Below, one piece after another: positions 44,400-54,439 of a DNA stretch of 64,000 nucleotides. The notes beneath the pieces were generated by a model. That model had not been told where the DNA came from and made no database searches. It saw only the letters and a list, made by a program, of their open reading frames with translations. The position numbers were made by a program, and so were the translations under genes. Origin of the DNA: Hymenolepis diminuta (lineage: Eukaryota > Platyhelminthes > Cestoda > Cyclophyllidea > Hymenolepididae); NCBI GenBank assembly GCA_900708905.1, contig CAADRB010000077.1:275326-339325 (forward strand), written 5' to 3'. Numbering within the stretch: the stretch's first letter is position 1; each line of letters begins with the position of its first letter.

Positions 44400-44765
44400 T
44401 TCAGGGCCATTAAATCTGGTCACCGAACCAACTTGTTCAGATATTAATTGCCCTGAAGTGTGACACTGTAGCCCTCTGTTTCCTTCATTCTCTTTCGATT
44501 CCTCATGCAATTATCCTACTTAAAACCATTTTCCCCATCTGCGATTATTACCTTATGTGGGTGAAGGGTATGGGCAGATAAGATGACGAGCGTGAGTGTT
44601 CTAGTCTGTGTCAGTTGGACAGTTTCGTTTGAGTCCTAAATCACTCACTGACTGTGGATAATGCGTCGTGTCCTCTCTAATAACTTGATTGATGAATATC
44701 GCATCGAAAGAATTCCCTCCGTACTCATCTCACCAAATAATCCTCGATAGACCTAAATGACCAGA
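44400..44765 (+). repeat. F2 upstream region scraps
   Basis: 44420-44560 resembles 2460-2590 and 44570-44760 resembles 33140-33830 (ttgatgaatatcgcatcg). No F2 coding part follows, because the sequence changes to F8. Confidence 0.4.
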
Positions 44766-44990
44766 TGGTCAACGGCGCATTATATGCATCGACCTATCGA
44801 TACGACGACGTGTATCTTGTAATGAAATGGTGGTTTTTTATTGAGGTGCTATCGGGTCGCATTTGTAACTGGTGCAATGTCTTAGGGAATCAAAGAGTCG
44901 GTTGCCGTATTCTACAGAGAAGGGCAAATAATAACATATTGTATAGAATTCACGACGCTATTTATTATGTCAAAACAGGAAACCAGGACT
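44765..44990 (+). pseudogene. F8 5' part
   Basis: Frame EVLSGRICNWCNVLGNQRVG corresponds to 23500-23570 of the palindrome arm (EVLSGCVCNWCNVLGNARFG). A cysteine pair and the flanking residues are kept while the DNA differs, which suggests past coding. The remaining F8 parts are missing, and E10 of copy H follows in reverse. Confidence 0.4.
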
Positions 44991-45049
44991 CTGCAAAAGG
45001 CCTTTGTTCAGGAGAAGTGGTGACTGTGTCCATATCGGTGATTCCATTA

Positions 45050-46640
45050 TTTAAATGAACCGTCATCAACGGCCCGATAGGTTTAAATGCCCTTTTTCTC
45101 CATTTTTCAAGCTGTTGCGGAGAGAGGAGAAAGAGAAAGAATGTAAAACCACCAGATTGAAAGGAGAAAACAAGGACCTGTCCCCAACAAACTTACTTTT
45201 GGGTCGCTATCCACTTCAGCCGAATAAAGAGCACGATCATCATTAAATTCATGAACTGTAAAGAAGCAGAAGTGAAGAGAGTTGATAATTTCTTAATTTA
45301 TAAAATACAGAATAAGAAAAGAAAATTCAGCTGATCTTGAAAATGAAAATACCAATTAAAATTTGAATAACAATTTAATAGATTGAGATAGAAAATATAA
45401 GATTTCAAATCATCTACTGACCCTTCACAAATAATTCATTGCCAACTCCTGCCATAGAATAGATTTTATGACTGTGGCTTAGACCGATTGAGTTCAAAGA
45501 GGTCCACTGACCACTTCCTCCCACGTCCAGCATCTCCATCTCGTTCATTTTTTCTCCCCAGCCAACAGCGTAGATTCTCCCTTGGAGATAAACAGCAAGA
45601 GGACAACAATCGTGTTCTTTATTCATTGGAGTGTAGGGAAGCCATTGCCACTTCTCACCTCCTCCACTTCCTCCTTCACCAGACCGCCGCTTCAGCAACT
45701 CTGTGGAGCGGAGACGTAATCCATTCCTTCCTTTTCCACCAATGACCAAGACGCCAGAATCTGGAATGTTGACGACACCATACAGACATCTTTCTTCAAT
45801 CATGGGTGGTAGAAGCGACCATCTAGAAGGAGGTAGCAACTCTTTCGCTCTTAAGACCACCCAGTGACATAATGGCTAACGGAAAATAAAAATTAAAATA
45901 TAACTCGCCTTCCTGAAGCAGCCTCGTAAACTTCATTCGAATAACGCTCGGAAGAGTCCGAAAAAATCTTAACGCTAAAGGCGAAAATTACGTTTTCAGT
46001 TGCCAAGCCAGTTGGGATGCCACTGACGTTTATCATATCCGGTAGAGATGACACTTGACCTGTCGATAGATCCATCACGTCAACACTTTTTGAGACAGGA
46101 TTGTTTACACCTCGCCATTCACCGATAAAAACCAGTTTGTCTAACATCGGAGGATAAAAGCGTTCGGCACTTCTCTTATTTTATAAAAAGCAAGAAATGA
46201 GAGTAACTCACTTTGAAATGCAACAATATTCCTGTATCCTCTGTCTGGAAATTGGTGGTGAATCTCCACTTCAGTACATTCCGGATTGAGAATCCATATC
46301 TTTAAGGCGCATCCAAAACAGTCAAATGTTGCAAGTCTTCATGTTACAGGTCGCTCCTGACTTCTTAACATAAAAAGAGAAAGATAAAAAATTTAATGTT
46401 TTATGCAAAATTTAAACAAACTGAAGCGAAAACCACCATACTCAGTGGAGTGTCCTTGCTCTTCTGTGGAAGAAAACATCGAGGAGGAAGCGATCGATAG
46501 TTTCTTCGCAGTCTTCAGTCCCTCTGCGAGGCATATCCCTTATGCAAACTCTCCATTTTTATACATCGATTCTGCTTGAAATGCACACAAAGTTTGCAAT
46601 GTGATTGGGTTTTGCCGACGAGGCACTGCATCACTCAGTA
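45050..46640 (-). pseudogene. Kelch copy H: BTB-less, one nonsense insertion
   Basis: Same E1-E4 deletion as copy E: promoter (TATA 46563-46556) joined to E5 (about 46535-46440). Unlike E, intron 5 and the full E5 are present. E6 (46370-46226) has an in-frame 12-nt insertion (cctgtaacatga) carrying TGA. E7 (46142-45909: VDVMDLSTGQVSSLPDMI) and E8 (45849-45418: PPMIEERC, VLVIGGKGRNG, RSTELLKRRSGEGG, AVGWGEKMNEMEMLDVG) are open. E9 near 45225-45185, E10 45105-45060. GC donor at 45908-45907. No ATG is placed to bypass the stop, so I call it a pseudogene, though a young one. Confidence 0.7.
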
Positions 46641-46649
46641 ACTGAGAAT

Positions 46650-46850
46650 TCACTGTCAATCAATAGCTGAAATTGTGGCTTTGAGTATCATGAGTTCAAC
46701 ATTGAAATCGCCTCAAAGTCATTCAAGTTCGCACTCATTTGCTGAGTTAATCAATGCAGTGCATGTCAAAATACTAACCGAAATAAGCAGAGAACATGGT
46801 GGAGGAAGGAAGAGAAAAATACCTTTTCCATGGGTTACATAAAGAAGCAA
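46650..46850 (-). repeat. Upstream region of copy H promoter
   Basis: Matches 55250-55440 and 26720-26900. Ends near 46850 in the stretch agaagcaagttctcacaatg. Confidence 0.5.
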
Positions 46851-46859
46851 GTTCTCACA

Positions 46860-47100
46860 ATGCAGCCGGTTTTGCTTTGCTCGCACTTTTATTGGCAGAG
46901 TATGTAAAAGACATTGCATTTGTTAGACGGGCAATTTCTGAATATGCTACATTGGCGGACAGAATGTGGAGTCTGATTACTGCATGGAAACAGATGTTTC
47001 TGATGCAAAAGCTTATCATCATATGTCGCCTCAATTGAGGTTGCAATGGGAGCACGTTTTATGGAACAATGTCAAATTCAGCAATTGTAGATATTTTAAA
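46860..47100 (+). other. Unique coding-like fragment
   Basis: Open frame with AEYVKDIAFVRRAISEYATL and ADRMWSLITAWKQM (46898-47000), then with one frame change AYHHMSPQLRLQWEHVLWNN. Helical, amphipathic, no copy in the window. Could be the relic of one exon of another gene. It ends where F3 (minus) begins. Confidence 0.3.
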
Positions 47101-47720
47101 TATCGAGATGCGACTTGCTGAGAGTTTTCGAGATATTTCAAGCAGTTTCAATAATTACATGTGATTTACTTGGATCCCCTTTACAATCACCATTGCAATG
47201 TCAAGATCCATGATTCGCTGAAGTCCAATCACATCGTCTCGAATGGACTTGAAATATTTCACATGAGATTGTGAAAACACAATCTACTTTTCGAAAAGAA
47301 CTTCCTTTAACGTGATTGACTGCCTACAACAGAGAAATGTGAGCCACAGGTTGCATCCTTCAGGAAATGCGCTGTTTTTGCTAATCAGCCTTTCGCGAAA
47401 GTTATTCATTTTAAACTGGTTGGGAGTGCTTAGGATTTCCCACTTGATTTATTTTCCATTCGCGTAATACGAATAAAATCGGGGCTTGAGGTTGACAGGC
47501 GGATAGGGATGCGAAAGGGTAAACACTGAAAGATCACTTACTCGTTGAGGAGGAATTATTATCATGGCTGATTGAAACTACGAAAAGGAAGAGACTACTG
47601 ATTACATCCTCAAGTAATCTGATATAAATACATGCACTTAGTGAATGAAAGCGAACTTGAACAGTTCTAAGTTGATATCAATGTTAAATTTTCGCTACTC
47701 AAAAGCAAATTTTCTCTCAT
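47100..47720 (-). pseudogene. F3 first exon and its flank
   Basis: Minus strand 47330-47100 matches 43110-43310 with extra bases and no frame kept. 47390-47530 matches 54640-54480 in reverse. So F3 scrap, flank and copy M form one unit that was duplicated in inverted orientation as 54890-53940 (F3, flank, copy J). Confidence 0.5.
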
Positions 47721-47739
47721 TGACTGCTGGTGCTCTCTC

Positions 47740-48185
47740 TGTTGTTGAGTGGTGCAGTGCGTCAACTTCAACACCCTCTCACATTACACATATTACGCGC
47801 CTTTGAAGCAGACGTGAAGTTTGCATATCGCAATTCACAAAATAGCCGTTTGCAGATCAAGCGTAGTCTTATGAGCAGCCTTGAAATTGGCCATCGAAAT
47901 GCTTTTCGCAATTCCATGGAATGGGCTTTCGACGAGAACGCCTCAACATCTTTATTAATATGAGTCAACGAATTTGTAAAAATTTAAATTCTCATCAGTA
48001 GATTGAGGAAGATGAAGAGGTGGACGCAGAGCCTCGTTCCTTGTATTCGAGAAACATTTAAGTGGAAATTATGCTGTCAACATTGAATCGCCGAGGTTTT
48101 CCCTTGAATAAGCTGTCTGGAATTAGCTTACCATTCTGATTTTCATACCGTTTTTAATGTTACCGTGGAGTATGCATATGGCGTA
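47740..48185 (+). pseudogene. Kelch copy M: degenerate BTB exons
   Basis: E1 47871-47959 starts MSSLEIG but is 89 nt where all others have 102, so it is out of frame, and its donor is AT. E2 (48001-48110) lacks the AHLIVLS region by a deletion. The acceptor before E3 is AC in place of AG (48160). E3 stops after EYAYG at 48183. The promoter has lost TATA (acatattacgcgc). Confidence 0.65.
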
Positions 48186-48189
48186 ATAA

Positions 48190-48780
48190 GTAATTGCGGA
48201 ACATAAGAAATAGTTGTGCTAAGAAGGTGTGACTTAGGATCACGAAACTCTGGAGATCCTGCTCAGTTATATCCTCGATGCTGCAACATAAGCGTGTGAG
48301 TAGTAATGTTATGGCCATGGGAATCGTTGATCAATGGAGTCGAGGAAGAGTGATCCTATCAATAGTTCAAGAGCCTCACTAACCTCTGCGTGAACACTAG
48401 CACACTGTGGGAACTTTCTACCTATTTCTGCTTGGTATCGGATGACCCGAAGGAAGCTCCAAAGTAAGAGATCTGGGGAGACATTTCATGAAATATCAAA
48501 AGGTGAAGTTTTCTTTGTTGAAGCTAAGCCAACACTTTGCCAGCTATGACTCATTGAGAATGTGATATGTTCTCTGGTAGTTCTTGGGTATCACGTCTAC
48601 ACTTTCCAGAATTTTCTGGTGCGCGCTGTATCCAATCTGACAGCCGTTGTGGCGCTGTCAACTCCACACTCATTAAAGAGATTCTATTCTATGCAGTAAA
48701 ATTCTGTCTTTTCTTTGCCCATGTTTTAGAAGAACATCATTCATCCTCTTGAAATGCATAGTTAAACATGTAATATTTCA
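48190..48780. other. Single-copy stretch
   Basis: A plus frame 48567-48752 (SRLHFPEFSGARCIQS, EILFYAVKFCLFFAHVLEEH) is open from ATG to TGA, but it has no second copy and no motif. The rest shows nothing recognisable. Confidence 0.25.
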
Positions 48781-48919
48781 CATTCGATTTTTATATTTTC
48801 CATCTCATTTGATTGGATCATTATTCAAATTGAAATCACCTTAAAAATAAGTGAATTGTCATGTGCCAAAGTTCATTTGTAACCTCAAGTCTGCTTAAAA
48901 GGCGCATAAAATTTGGCGC

Positions 48920-49140
48920 GCAATTGTGCTTTGAAGGTGAGGCATTACGGCACCCGACGACAGAGAAGCCACCGTCAGTCAATGAAGGAGCTTGTGGCTT
49001 TAATTAGCACCAATTTAACCTTGACGTCACCTTTTAATCATTCAATTTTGTTCTCATTCACTAAGTGTATCTATTAATAGAGAAAGGAAAATTGATAATA
49101 AGTGGAGGCATAATGTTTGAGAAGGAAAACTACTCACCCC
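48920..49140 (-). promoter_or_regulatory. S2-like promoter, no gene attached
   Basis: Minus strand shows the S2 promoter in diverged form (attgactgacggtggcttct, ggtgccgtaatgcctcacc). Followed at 48900-48780 by unrelated sequence. Confidence 0.35.
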
Positions 49141-49159
49141 ACACGTAGAATTTGACTTC

Positions 49160-49515
49160 AGTCTCCACTTCGAATCATTCCGCATTGAAAATACTCAAAA
49201 TTGTGTCGCCATTTTCATTTTTAAGTGCTGCAAGTGGTTCCGGATCTCTAAGCACTATAGGCGAATGACAGGGAATTTAATATTTCATGTAAATTGAAAA
49301 CATGTAAATTGAAAGAGAAACCAACATGCTCGGGAGTTTGTCTTCTCGGTCTAATGGATGACGAAGGCATTGATAATTGAGCAATCAATTGTTCTATGTG
49401 CACCACATCATCTCTCGACGCCCTTCTTCACCCGAAAAGTGACTCCACCTTCGGTGTTGATGACTTCTGTGTCATCCGAGGACAGCCACGGAGGCTCATC
49501 ATGCCTTCTATCTCC
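49160..49515 (-). pseudogene. S2-f: E4-E5 fusion followed by E6
   Basis: E4 part (about 49510-49410, MMSLRGCPRMTQKSSTPKVE) joins E5 (EQLIAQLSMPSSSIRPRRQT, 49405-49340) without the intron. Then come intron 5 and E6 (49250-49165, FNAEXFEVETEVK in reading). A stop interrupts the E4 part. At 49515 the copy abuts R6-like sequence. Confidence 0.5.
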
Positions 49516-49559
49516 GCATCTCCGACGGAGGCGCATCGGAAGATGAGCATCAGAAAGTA

Positions 49560-50008
49560 GGTTTCTTTCAATTTGTCCTTTAATTAATTTTGATTATTTT
49601 TTAATTAAAGAAGAAACAAAATTTAAAAAATAAATTCAGTAACTAAGGGATATAAATAGTTGATAGTTTATAGTTTATAGTTTATAAATAGTTAATAAAT
49701 AGTTAATAGTTATAGTTAAATAGTCAATATCCGCCATTGAACCAACGCAAGGGAGTTGACAAAGAGAGCAACCGTAGGAGGTCAAGGTGGAACAGTGACT
49801 GCCTGCTTCCACGTTCAGCACCTCCACCACGTCTACGCTCTCTCCACAGCCAACTACGTAGTCTATCCATTGGAAATTAAAACAGCAAGAGGATCATCAC
49901 CGTGTTCTCCACTCATTGAAGAGAAGAGGCGCCATTGCCACTTCACGCCTCCTCCAACTCCTCCATCACCCGATCACCGCGTCGACAACTTCGTAGAGTG
50001 GAGATAAA
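49560..50008 (-). pseudogene. S2-e: E8 of the S2 branch
   Basis: E8 runs from 50005 to 49740: a start truncated at EWR, ending VGSMADID. It has the shared gttttaattt insertion and reads RVDVVEVLNVEAGSHC in the shifted frame. At 50008 it joins Kelch 3'UTR in the opposite orientation. Its 3' end contains a tandem array of tatagtt-like units (49658-49725). Confidence 0.6.
49658..49725. repeat. Short tandem repeat (tagtttata units)
   Basis: agtttatagtttatagttta and further variants (aaatagttaataaatagtta). In S2-a and S2-b the same place has only one unit (aactatttatatcccttagt), so the array expanded here. Confidence 0.7.
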
Positions 50009-50029
50009 CATGGTTTATTCCGAACACCT

Positions 50030-50185
50030 TTTCTTAAGTGCTGATTTCCTGTTAACATCTTCCACAAACATGAAATATTTATGAAATAATAGATTTGAAC
50101 TTGAATAAATGTGTGCGGGTGGCAATTTCACCAAAGTATCCTTTCTACGTTGCTTTGCCTTATCTCAAACTGAAAATAAGTCTTG
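50030..50185 (+). pseudogene. Kelch 3'UTR, detached
   Basis: Matches 6285-6410: gtgctgatttcctgttaaca and gaataaatgtgtgcgggtgg with AATAAA near 50104. It continues into F2 in reverse as in other copies. Confidence 0.55.
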
Positions 50186-50199
50186 CAACAGAGCAGTAG

Positions 50200-50660
50200 T
50201 TGGTCATTCTTTGCCTTTTGATTGAAAAAGAAACATATTTCAGCTCTAATTTGAGAGGAATTAAGGAAAGTAAATTCCTGGAAACACTTCAAATAGATTC
50301 GTGCATTTTAATTAGAGGAAAGTGGGTTTTTGAGTGAATTGATGGAAGTGAGAATAGTCGAGGATTCCACGAACTCTAATTCAATACGTTTGTTCATTTC
50401 TGTGGGAATATCTTGCAGTCGAAGCACCACCCCGTTAAGTTTACAACGGGATGTTTAGGTGGGTCGTCTTCGGGTAGGTTCAATCTGTGTTGAAGAATTC
50501 GACAAGCATTTCTTACCATTTAACAATAACTCGCAGATAATTGACCATCAGTTCGATTAGGTCTAGCGAGAATCATTTGGTGAGATTAGTCCGGAGGAGG
50601 TCCTTTAGATGCGATATTCATCAATTTGATTATTATCTGCGTTCTTTCTTGGAAACATGA
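50200..50660 (-). pseudogene. F2 unit
   Basis: Minus strand with QLQDIPTEMNKRIELE and LTSINSFKNPLS, upstream part to about 50640. Frame open over the conserved core. Tail-to-tail with a Kelch 3'UTR. Confidence 0.4.
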
Positions 50661-50828
50661 GAATTCATAGGGCATTTAAACAGTGACGAAATTGTAATGA
50701 AAGTGTTAATTCCGATTCTTGGAAAATATCCTTTTATGGCCAACTTGATACTTCTTTCAAATAACTGGATTTGGGTCTTTCATTAAAGTATAAGCGAATT
50801 CATTAATTGTATCCACCACCACTTCATT

Positions 50829-50988
50829 TTAGTCACCAGCAAACCAATAACGTTGCAGGAGATTCAACGAGTATGATAAGGAAGAGTCGGAATGCAAGCG
50901 CAACCAAATGCTCTGTCGGTTCTGCAAGAAGAGGAAGTCAGGATGTAACTTGTATTTCTAAGCAAGTAGCAGGTTTTCCTAAATGTTA
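50829..50988 (+). other. Possible exon of an unrelated gene
   Basis: After a good acceptor (cttcattttag) the frame reads SHQQTNNVAGDSTSMIRKSR and NASATKCSVGSARRGSQDVT. Ser/Arg-rich and probably disordered. No copy elsewhere in the window. The frame runs on into F8 sequence to 51061, which is fortuitous. Confidence 0.25.
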
Positions 50989-50999
50989 CTGCGTTAAAT

Positions 51000-51180
51000 C
51001 AATAAACCGGAGATTTCCATGGAATAAAGAGAATAAATATTCCGCTGACACGAATTTCTAAGCAGGTAACACGATAACAGGGGGTAAGTAACAGTAAAGT
51101 GAATCAAATTAGAAGACCAAAGATTTCAGTTATCGGATCCGCAAGTGTCTGAACGTATCCCAGTCAATTGCGGGGTTAAA
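51000..51180 (-). pseudogene. F8 3' part
   Basis: Reverse of 23780-23945. The small membrane frame has TGA for Trp, as at 9548, and lacks an ATG (GTAACTG). The upstream frame extends past the usual TAG because tag is ttg (DTFRHLRIR). Confidence 0.5.
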
Positions 51181-51204
51181 TTCTGTGTCTTTCTCTTTTT
51201 GTGT

Positions 51205-51640
51205 TGATAAGTCAGGAAAGAGTTACAATATTTGAGAATATTGAAAACGCCGCACCGGTGCGTATTCTCAACCCCGAACGTTCCAAAGTGGAGATTAAAC
51301 TCCAATTACCTGAAATTGAACGCACGAATGTTTTTGCTTTTCGAAGTGAGTTCTTCGAACTGCTTTCTTTTCATAAAATGAGAGAAATGGTGAATAACTT
51401 TATTCTTCTATATCAGACAAATTGGTTTTTATCGATGGTAGGCGTCTTGGTCGTTGATGGAATTGGAAGGAACGGATTACCTCCCCGCTCCACAGAGCTG
51501 CTGACGCGGCTGCCAAATGAGGGAGGAGGTGGAGGAGGCGAAAAATGGCAGTGGCGTCACTTCTCTTCTATGAATTATGATCACGTGGTTTTCCGCTTTC
51601 TGTTTATTGCCAAGGGAGCATCTACGTTTTCGTATTGATA
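51205..51640 (+). pseudogene. Kelch copy N: E6 fused through a cut E7 to E8
   Basis: E6 51213-51349 (QERVTIFENIENAAPVRILN) is open. E7 begins correctly at 51416 (DKLVFIDG) but after about 25 bases jumps to E8 (GVLVVDGIGRNGLPPRSTEL, GGGEKWQWRHFSSMN). After NYDHV the frame shifts and ends at 51636. The deleted part would include the GC-AG intron. Confidence 0.65.
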
Positions 51641-52085
51641 GATCGATGTATATAATGTCCCGTCAGATTAGATCGGATCGGATCGGTTAGGTGTAGCGAG
51701 GATTATTTGTTGAGATTAGTACTGAGGGAGTTCTTAAGACTTCGAAGTCCGCGTTAAGTGCGTTGAGGAATTCTATTATGAACCCTCGGTGGGTGAAGTA
51801 TTTATTACGTGGTGTGCTCAGAACCGGGATTTTTATAAAACTCTAATGACAGGAAAATCACCATGCTCTCCGGGAGTTCAACAAAACCGATCACGATCAT
51901 TACCTACCACTTTGCCAAAGGATTTGGTGTTTTGAGAGACGATAGAAATGTCCACTACACCTCGCTTTTCAATAATCGTTTTAAGTGCTTACATTTGGGC
52001 ATGCGGGCTCATTGTCACCAGGCGGGAGGCATGTTGATCGCGATGTGATATTTCATGAGCTGTAGGTTGACACTGAGCCACACAT
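51640..52085. other. F2/F8 scraps and unique sequence
   Basis: 51655-51715 has ggatcggatcggatcggtta, like 21793-21815 and the F2 upstream region. 51830-51910 matches 13050-13110 (aggaaaatcaccatgcttctcc). The remainder is unassigned. Confidence 0.35.
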
Positions 52086-52089
52086 CACA

Positions 52090-52620
52090 ATAGTTTCGTT
52101 TGGTAAAGGAAGAGGTAGAGGAGGGAAGAAGTGGCAATGTCCTCCCTTCTCTACAATGAATAAAGACCACGGTGGTGATCCCTTTGCAGTTTATTTCCGA
52201 GGGAGAGTCTACGTTGTTGGCTGTGGAGAGTATGTGGAGTCGATGGAAATGCTAGACGTGGAAGCAGGCAGTCAGTGGACCTCCTTGACCTTCTTCCGTC
52301 AACGTCAACGTCAAAACCTTAGCATCCAATCAATAGCGAGAGTTGGTATTGAACTATTTGTAAAAAGTTAGTAAATAATTGGATATTTTGTATTTTTCTT
52401 CTTTCATTATTCAAATTGTAATGTATTTTTTAGAGTCAACTAAACTTATGCGCATTTGTTCAGTATTTTAATAAACCAAGGAATTAACTTGAAATTCTCT
52501 ATGAATTTACTTAGACTCGTGATTTTATTGCTTCCATTTAACCTGTTTCACTTTTCTTCACTGTGTTTTGTGCAAAATGGCATTGCGCTACGGCTTCCGT
52601 TTATTCGAGCAAACTGGATG
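52090..52620 (+). pseudogene. Kelch copy O: end of E8 and E9
   Basis: E8 from about 52100 (GGKKWQCPPFSTMNKDHGGD, RVYVVGCGEYVESMEMLDVE, GSQWTSLTFF) to 52368 is open, with an extra cgtcaacgtcaa duplication. E9 near 52595-52637 lost its acceptor (cacag to caaaa) and its donor (gt to tt). The copy starts in the middle of E8; nothing upstream belongs to it. Confidence 0.65.
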
Positions 52621-52639
52621 ACGACGCGAAATTAAGTTC

Positions 52640-52785
52640 GTTGGAGGTAGGTTCTTATTCTCTTCTTCCAATCTGGTGGTTTTTACATCTTTTCTCTCTT
52701 TCTCCCGACTTAGCGACGACTTGGTAGATGGAGAAAAATGATATTTGTTTCTCTCCTGAAGTTGATGGCGGCTCCACATTGCTTT
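52640..52785 (+). pseudogene. 3' tail of copy O
   Basis: Intron 9 and E10-like sequence (ctcctgaagttgatggcggc) joined directly at 52782 to the ttgccttatctcaaactgat segment; the 3'UTR with AATAAA is deleted. Confidence 0.5.
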
Positions 52786-53060
52786 ACCTTATCTCAAACT
52801 GATGAGTGCAGTTGGTCTTTGTACAGAAGACCAGTTGGTCAATCTTTGTTTTCTCATTGGGAAAGGAGGACAGTTCAAGACTTATACAGTAAATGAATTT
52901 AAATTCCTGGAAACACTTCAAGAAGATATTTGAAAAGTCTTGCTTATCAATGTGAAACAAAGTTGATTTTTTGAATGTGTTGGTCGAGGTGAGGACAATC
53001 GTGGAATTCACTAACATACTTTTGTCCTTTTTCGTAAGAATATTTTCGCTTGTGGTTAAC
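52784..53060 (-). pseudogene. F2 unit, short
   Basis: Minus frame VNSTIVLTSTNTFKKSTLFH, with SIEFV-equivalent residues lost. Ends at 53060, where S3-a begins. Confidence 0.4.
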
Positions 53061-53275
53061 GAGGGTGCTTGAGGAGGGCAATTTTAAGGTTAACTTTCTT
53101 TCCGTTGGTGATCAAGATACTGGGAGATCTTTTAGAGTGAAAAATGAAGATACTTGTTATTTCCTTTCAGGTAGTCGCCTCTCCCACTCATAATGGCGGA
53201 AAGATATTTGCGTGTCGTCACTGACACATCAGACTCTGGTGTCTTGGTCGTCATTGGAAGGGGAGAGAGCTAAGT
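53055..53275 (+). pseudogene. S3-a: E7 end and E8 start of a third Kelch branch
   Basis: Reads LTRVLEE at the E7 end, a GC-type donor (agggcaatttt), then E8 in the frame PFR-stop-SPLPLIMAERYLRVVTDT and SDSGVLVVIGRGES. The Trp position is TAG. Parallel to S3-b and S3-c; all three end soon after VLVVxGRG, so they derive from one truncated ancestor. Confidence 0.5.
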
Positions 53276-53465
53276 TATCAGGACACTCAGAGCTGGGTTA
53301 ATGATAAGGAAAAGTTTTATTTCCCCTCACACGTTCTTAGCACAACTATATAAGTCTCATCATTCTCCTCCCCCATCACCCGACGCGAAATTTAACATTT
53401 AATGTACAATGAAAGCAACCTTCTGAAAATCAAAATTTCCTTCACCAGCTACACCAATCTTTTTG
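53275..53465. other. Intron-4-like and S3-tail sequence
   Basis: 53275-53345 matches the S3 tail at 59730-59790 (aatgataaggaa...ttcccc). 53390-53465 continues the intron of copy J and shows no exon. Confidence 0.35.
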
Positions 53466-53469
53466 GAAT

Positions 53470-54190
53470 TGAGGTCAATTTTCGAGGCATTTAAACAAAC
53501 CTCCATTCTAACGGAATGTCAATGGCCTCCACAAAGAGACCAATAATAAAGTCAAGTGTAGCTTGAAGTTCCGGTAGTGAAAACATGTCCCAGAATGAAG
53601 TAGTGCGAGCTGTTCCTTCTCCATCGTCTCTCGACGCATTCCTCCACTCTAATATAGCTTCCACATTCGATGTCGAAGTTCTTCGTGCACTCGTATAATC
53701 TGACGGCTGCCCCGCGTGATGTGTTTTCTATGCCGCTATATGCATATTCCATGGTAGCACACAAAAACAATGTGCACCTATCCACGAGAACTTTGTTTAG
53801 GAGGTTGTGTGCAAGAAGATGTAATCTGAAGGCTGCCCCGGGTGGTGTATTTTCTATGCCGCTATATGCATATTCCATGGCAGCATTAACAACGCTATGA
53901 AAACCAGAATGCTAAGCTAATTCCAGACAGCTTACTCAAGGGAAAACCTCGGCAATCCAATCATTTCCACCCAAATTTTTCTCAAATACAAGGAACGAGA
54001 CTGAAAGCACGATAAGGTGTGCGCCCACCTCTTCACCTTCCTCAGTCTACTGATGAAAATGTAAATTTTTACAAATTCGCTGACTCATATTAATAAAGAT
54101 GTTGAGGCGTTCTCGTCGGAAGCGCATTCCACGAAATTGCAAAAAGCATTTCAAATTTGAATCTCGATTGCCAATTTCAAGGCTGCTCAT
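53470..54190 (-). pseudogene. Kelch copy J: BTB and BACK parts with a duplicated exon
   Basis: E1 54190-54089 (MSSLEIGNRD, 34 codons, open; donor AT). E2 about 54047-53940 (EEVGAHLIVLSVSFLVFEKN). E3 53897-53755, then a second partial E3 (53754-53690) in tandem: both read MEYAYSGIENT. The second runs into the later half of E4 (LEWRNASRDDGEGTARTTSF, LFVEAIDIPLEWR), which is open and ends at an intact donor gtttgttt (53490). The duplicated exon plus deletion breaks the frame. CCAAT and TATA of the promoter are partly lost (near 54270). Confidence 0.7.
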
Positions 54191-54439
54191 AAGACTACGC
54201 CTGATCTGCAAACGACAAGTTTGTGACCGGCGATATGCCAGTTTTCTATTTTTAAGCTTCATTTCTGCTTCAAAGGCGCGTAATATGTGTAATGTGAGAG
54301 AGTGTTCAAGGTGACGCATTGCTCCCTCTAGCCATTTGCACAGTGATTGGCTTGAGTGCCTGCTGGGAGACCAAACAATCACAGCAGAGTATTTCAAGCT
54401 CAGCCTCAACTCATCAATCAGATTACCTAGGGGAGTAAT

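Noticed and set aside
49658..49725. Repeat array as CRISPR
   Set aside because: Units are short, AT-rich and contiguous with no spacers, in a eukaryotic context.
51201..51638. Single 145-codon gene
   Set aside because: It reads through the intron between E6 and E7 and across a deletion. I list it as truncated copy N.
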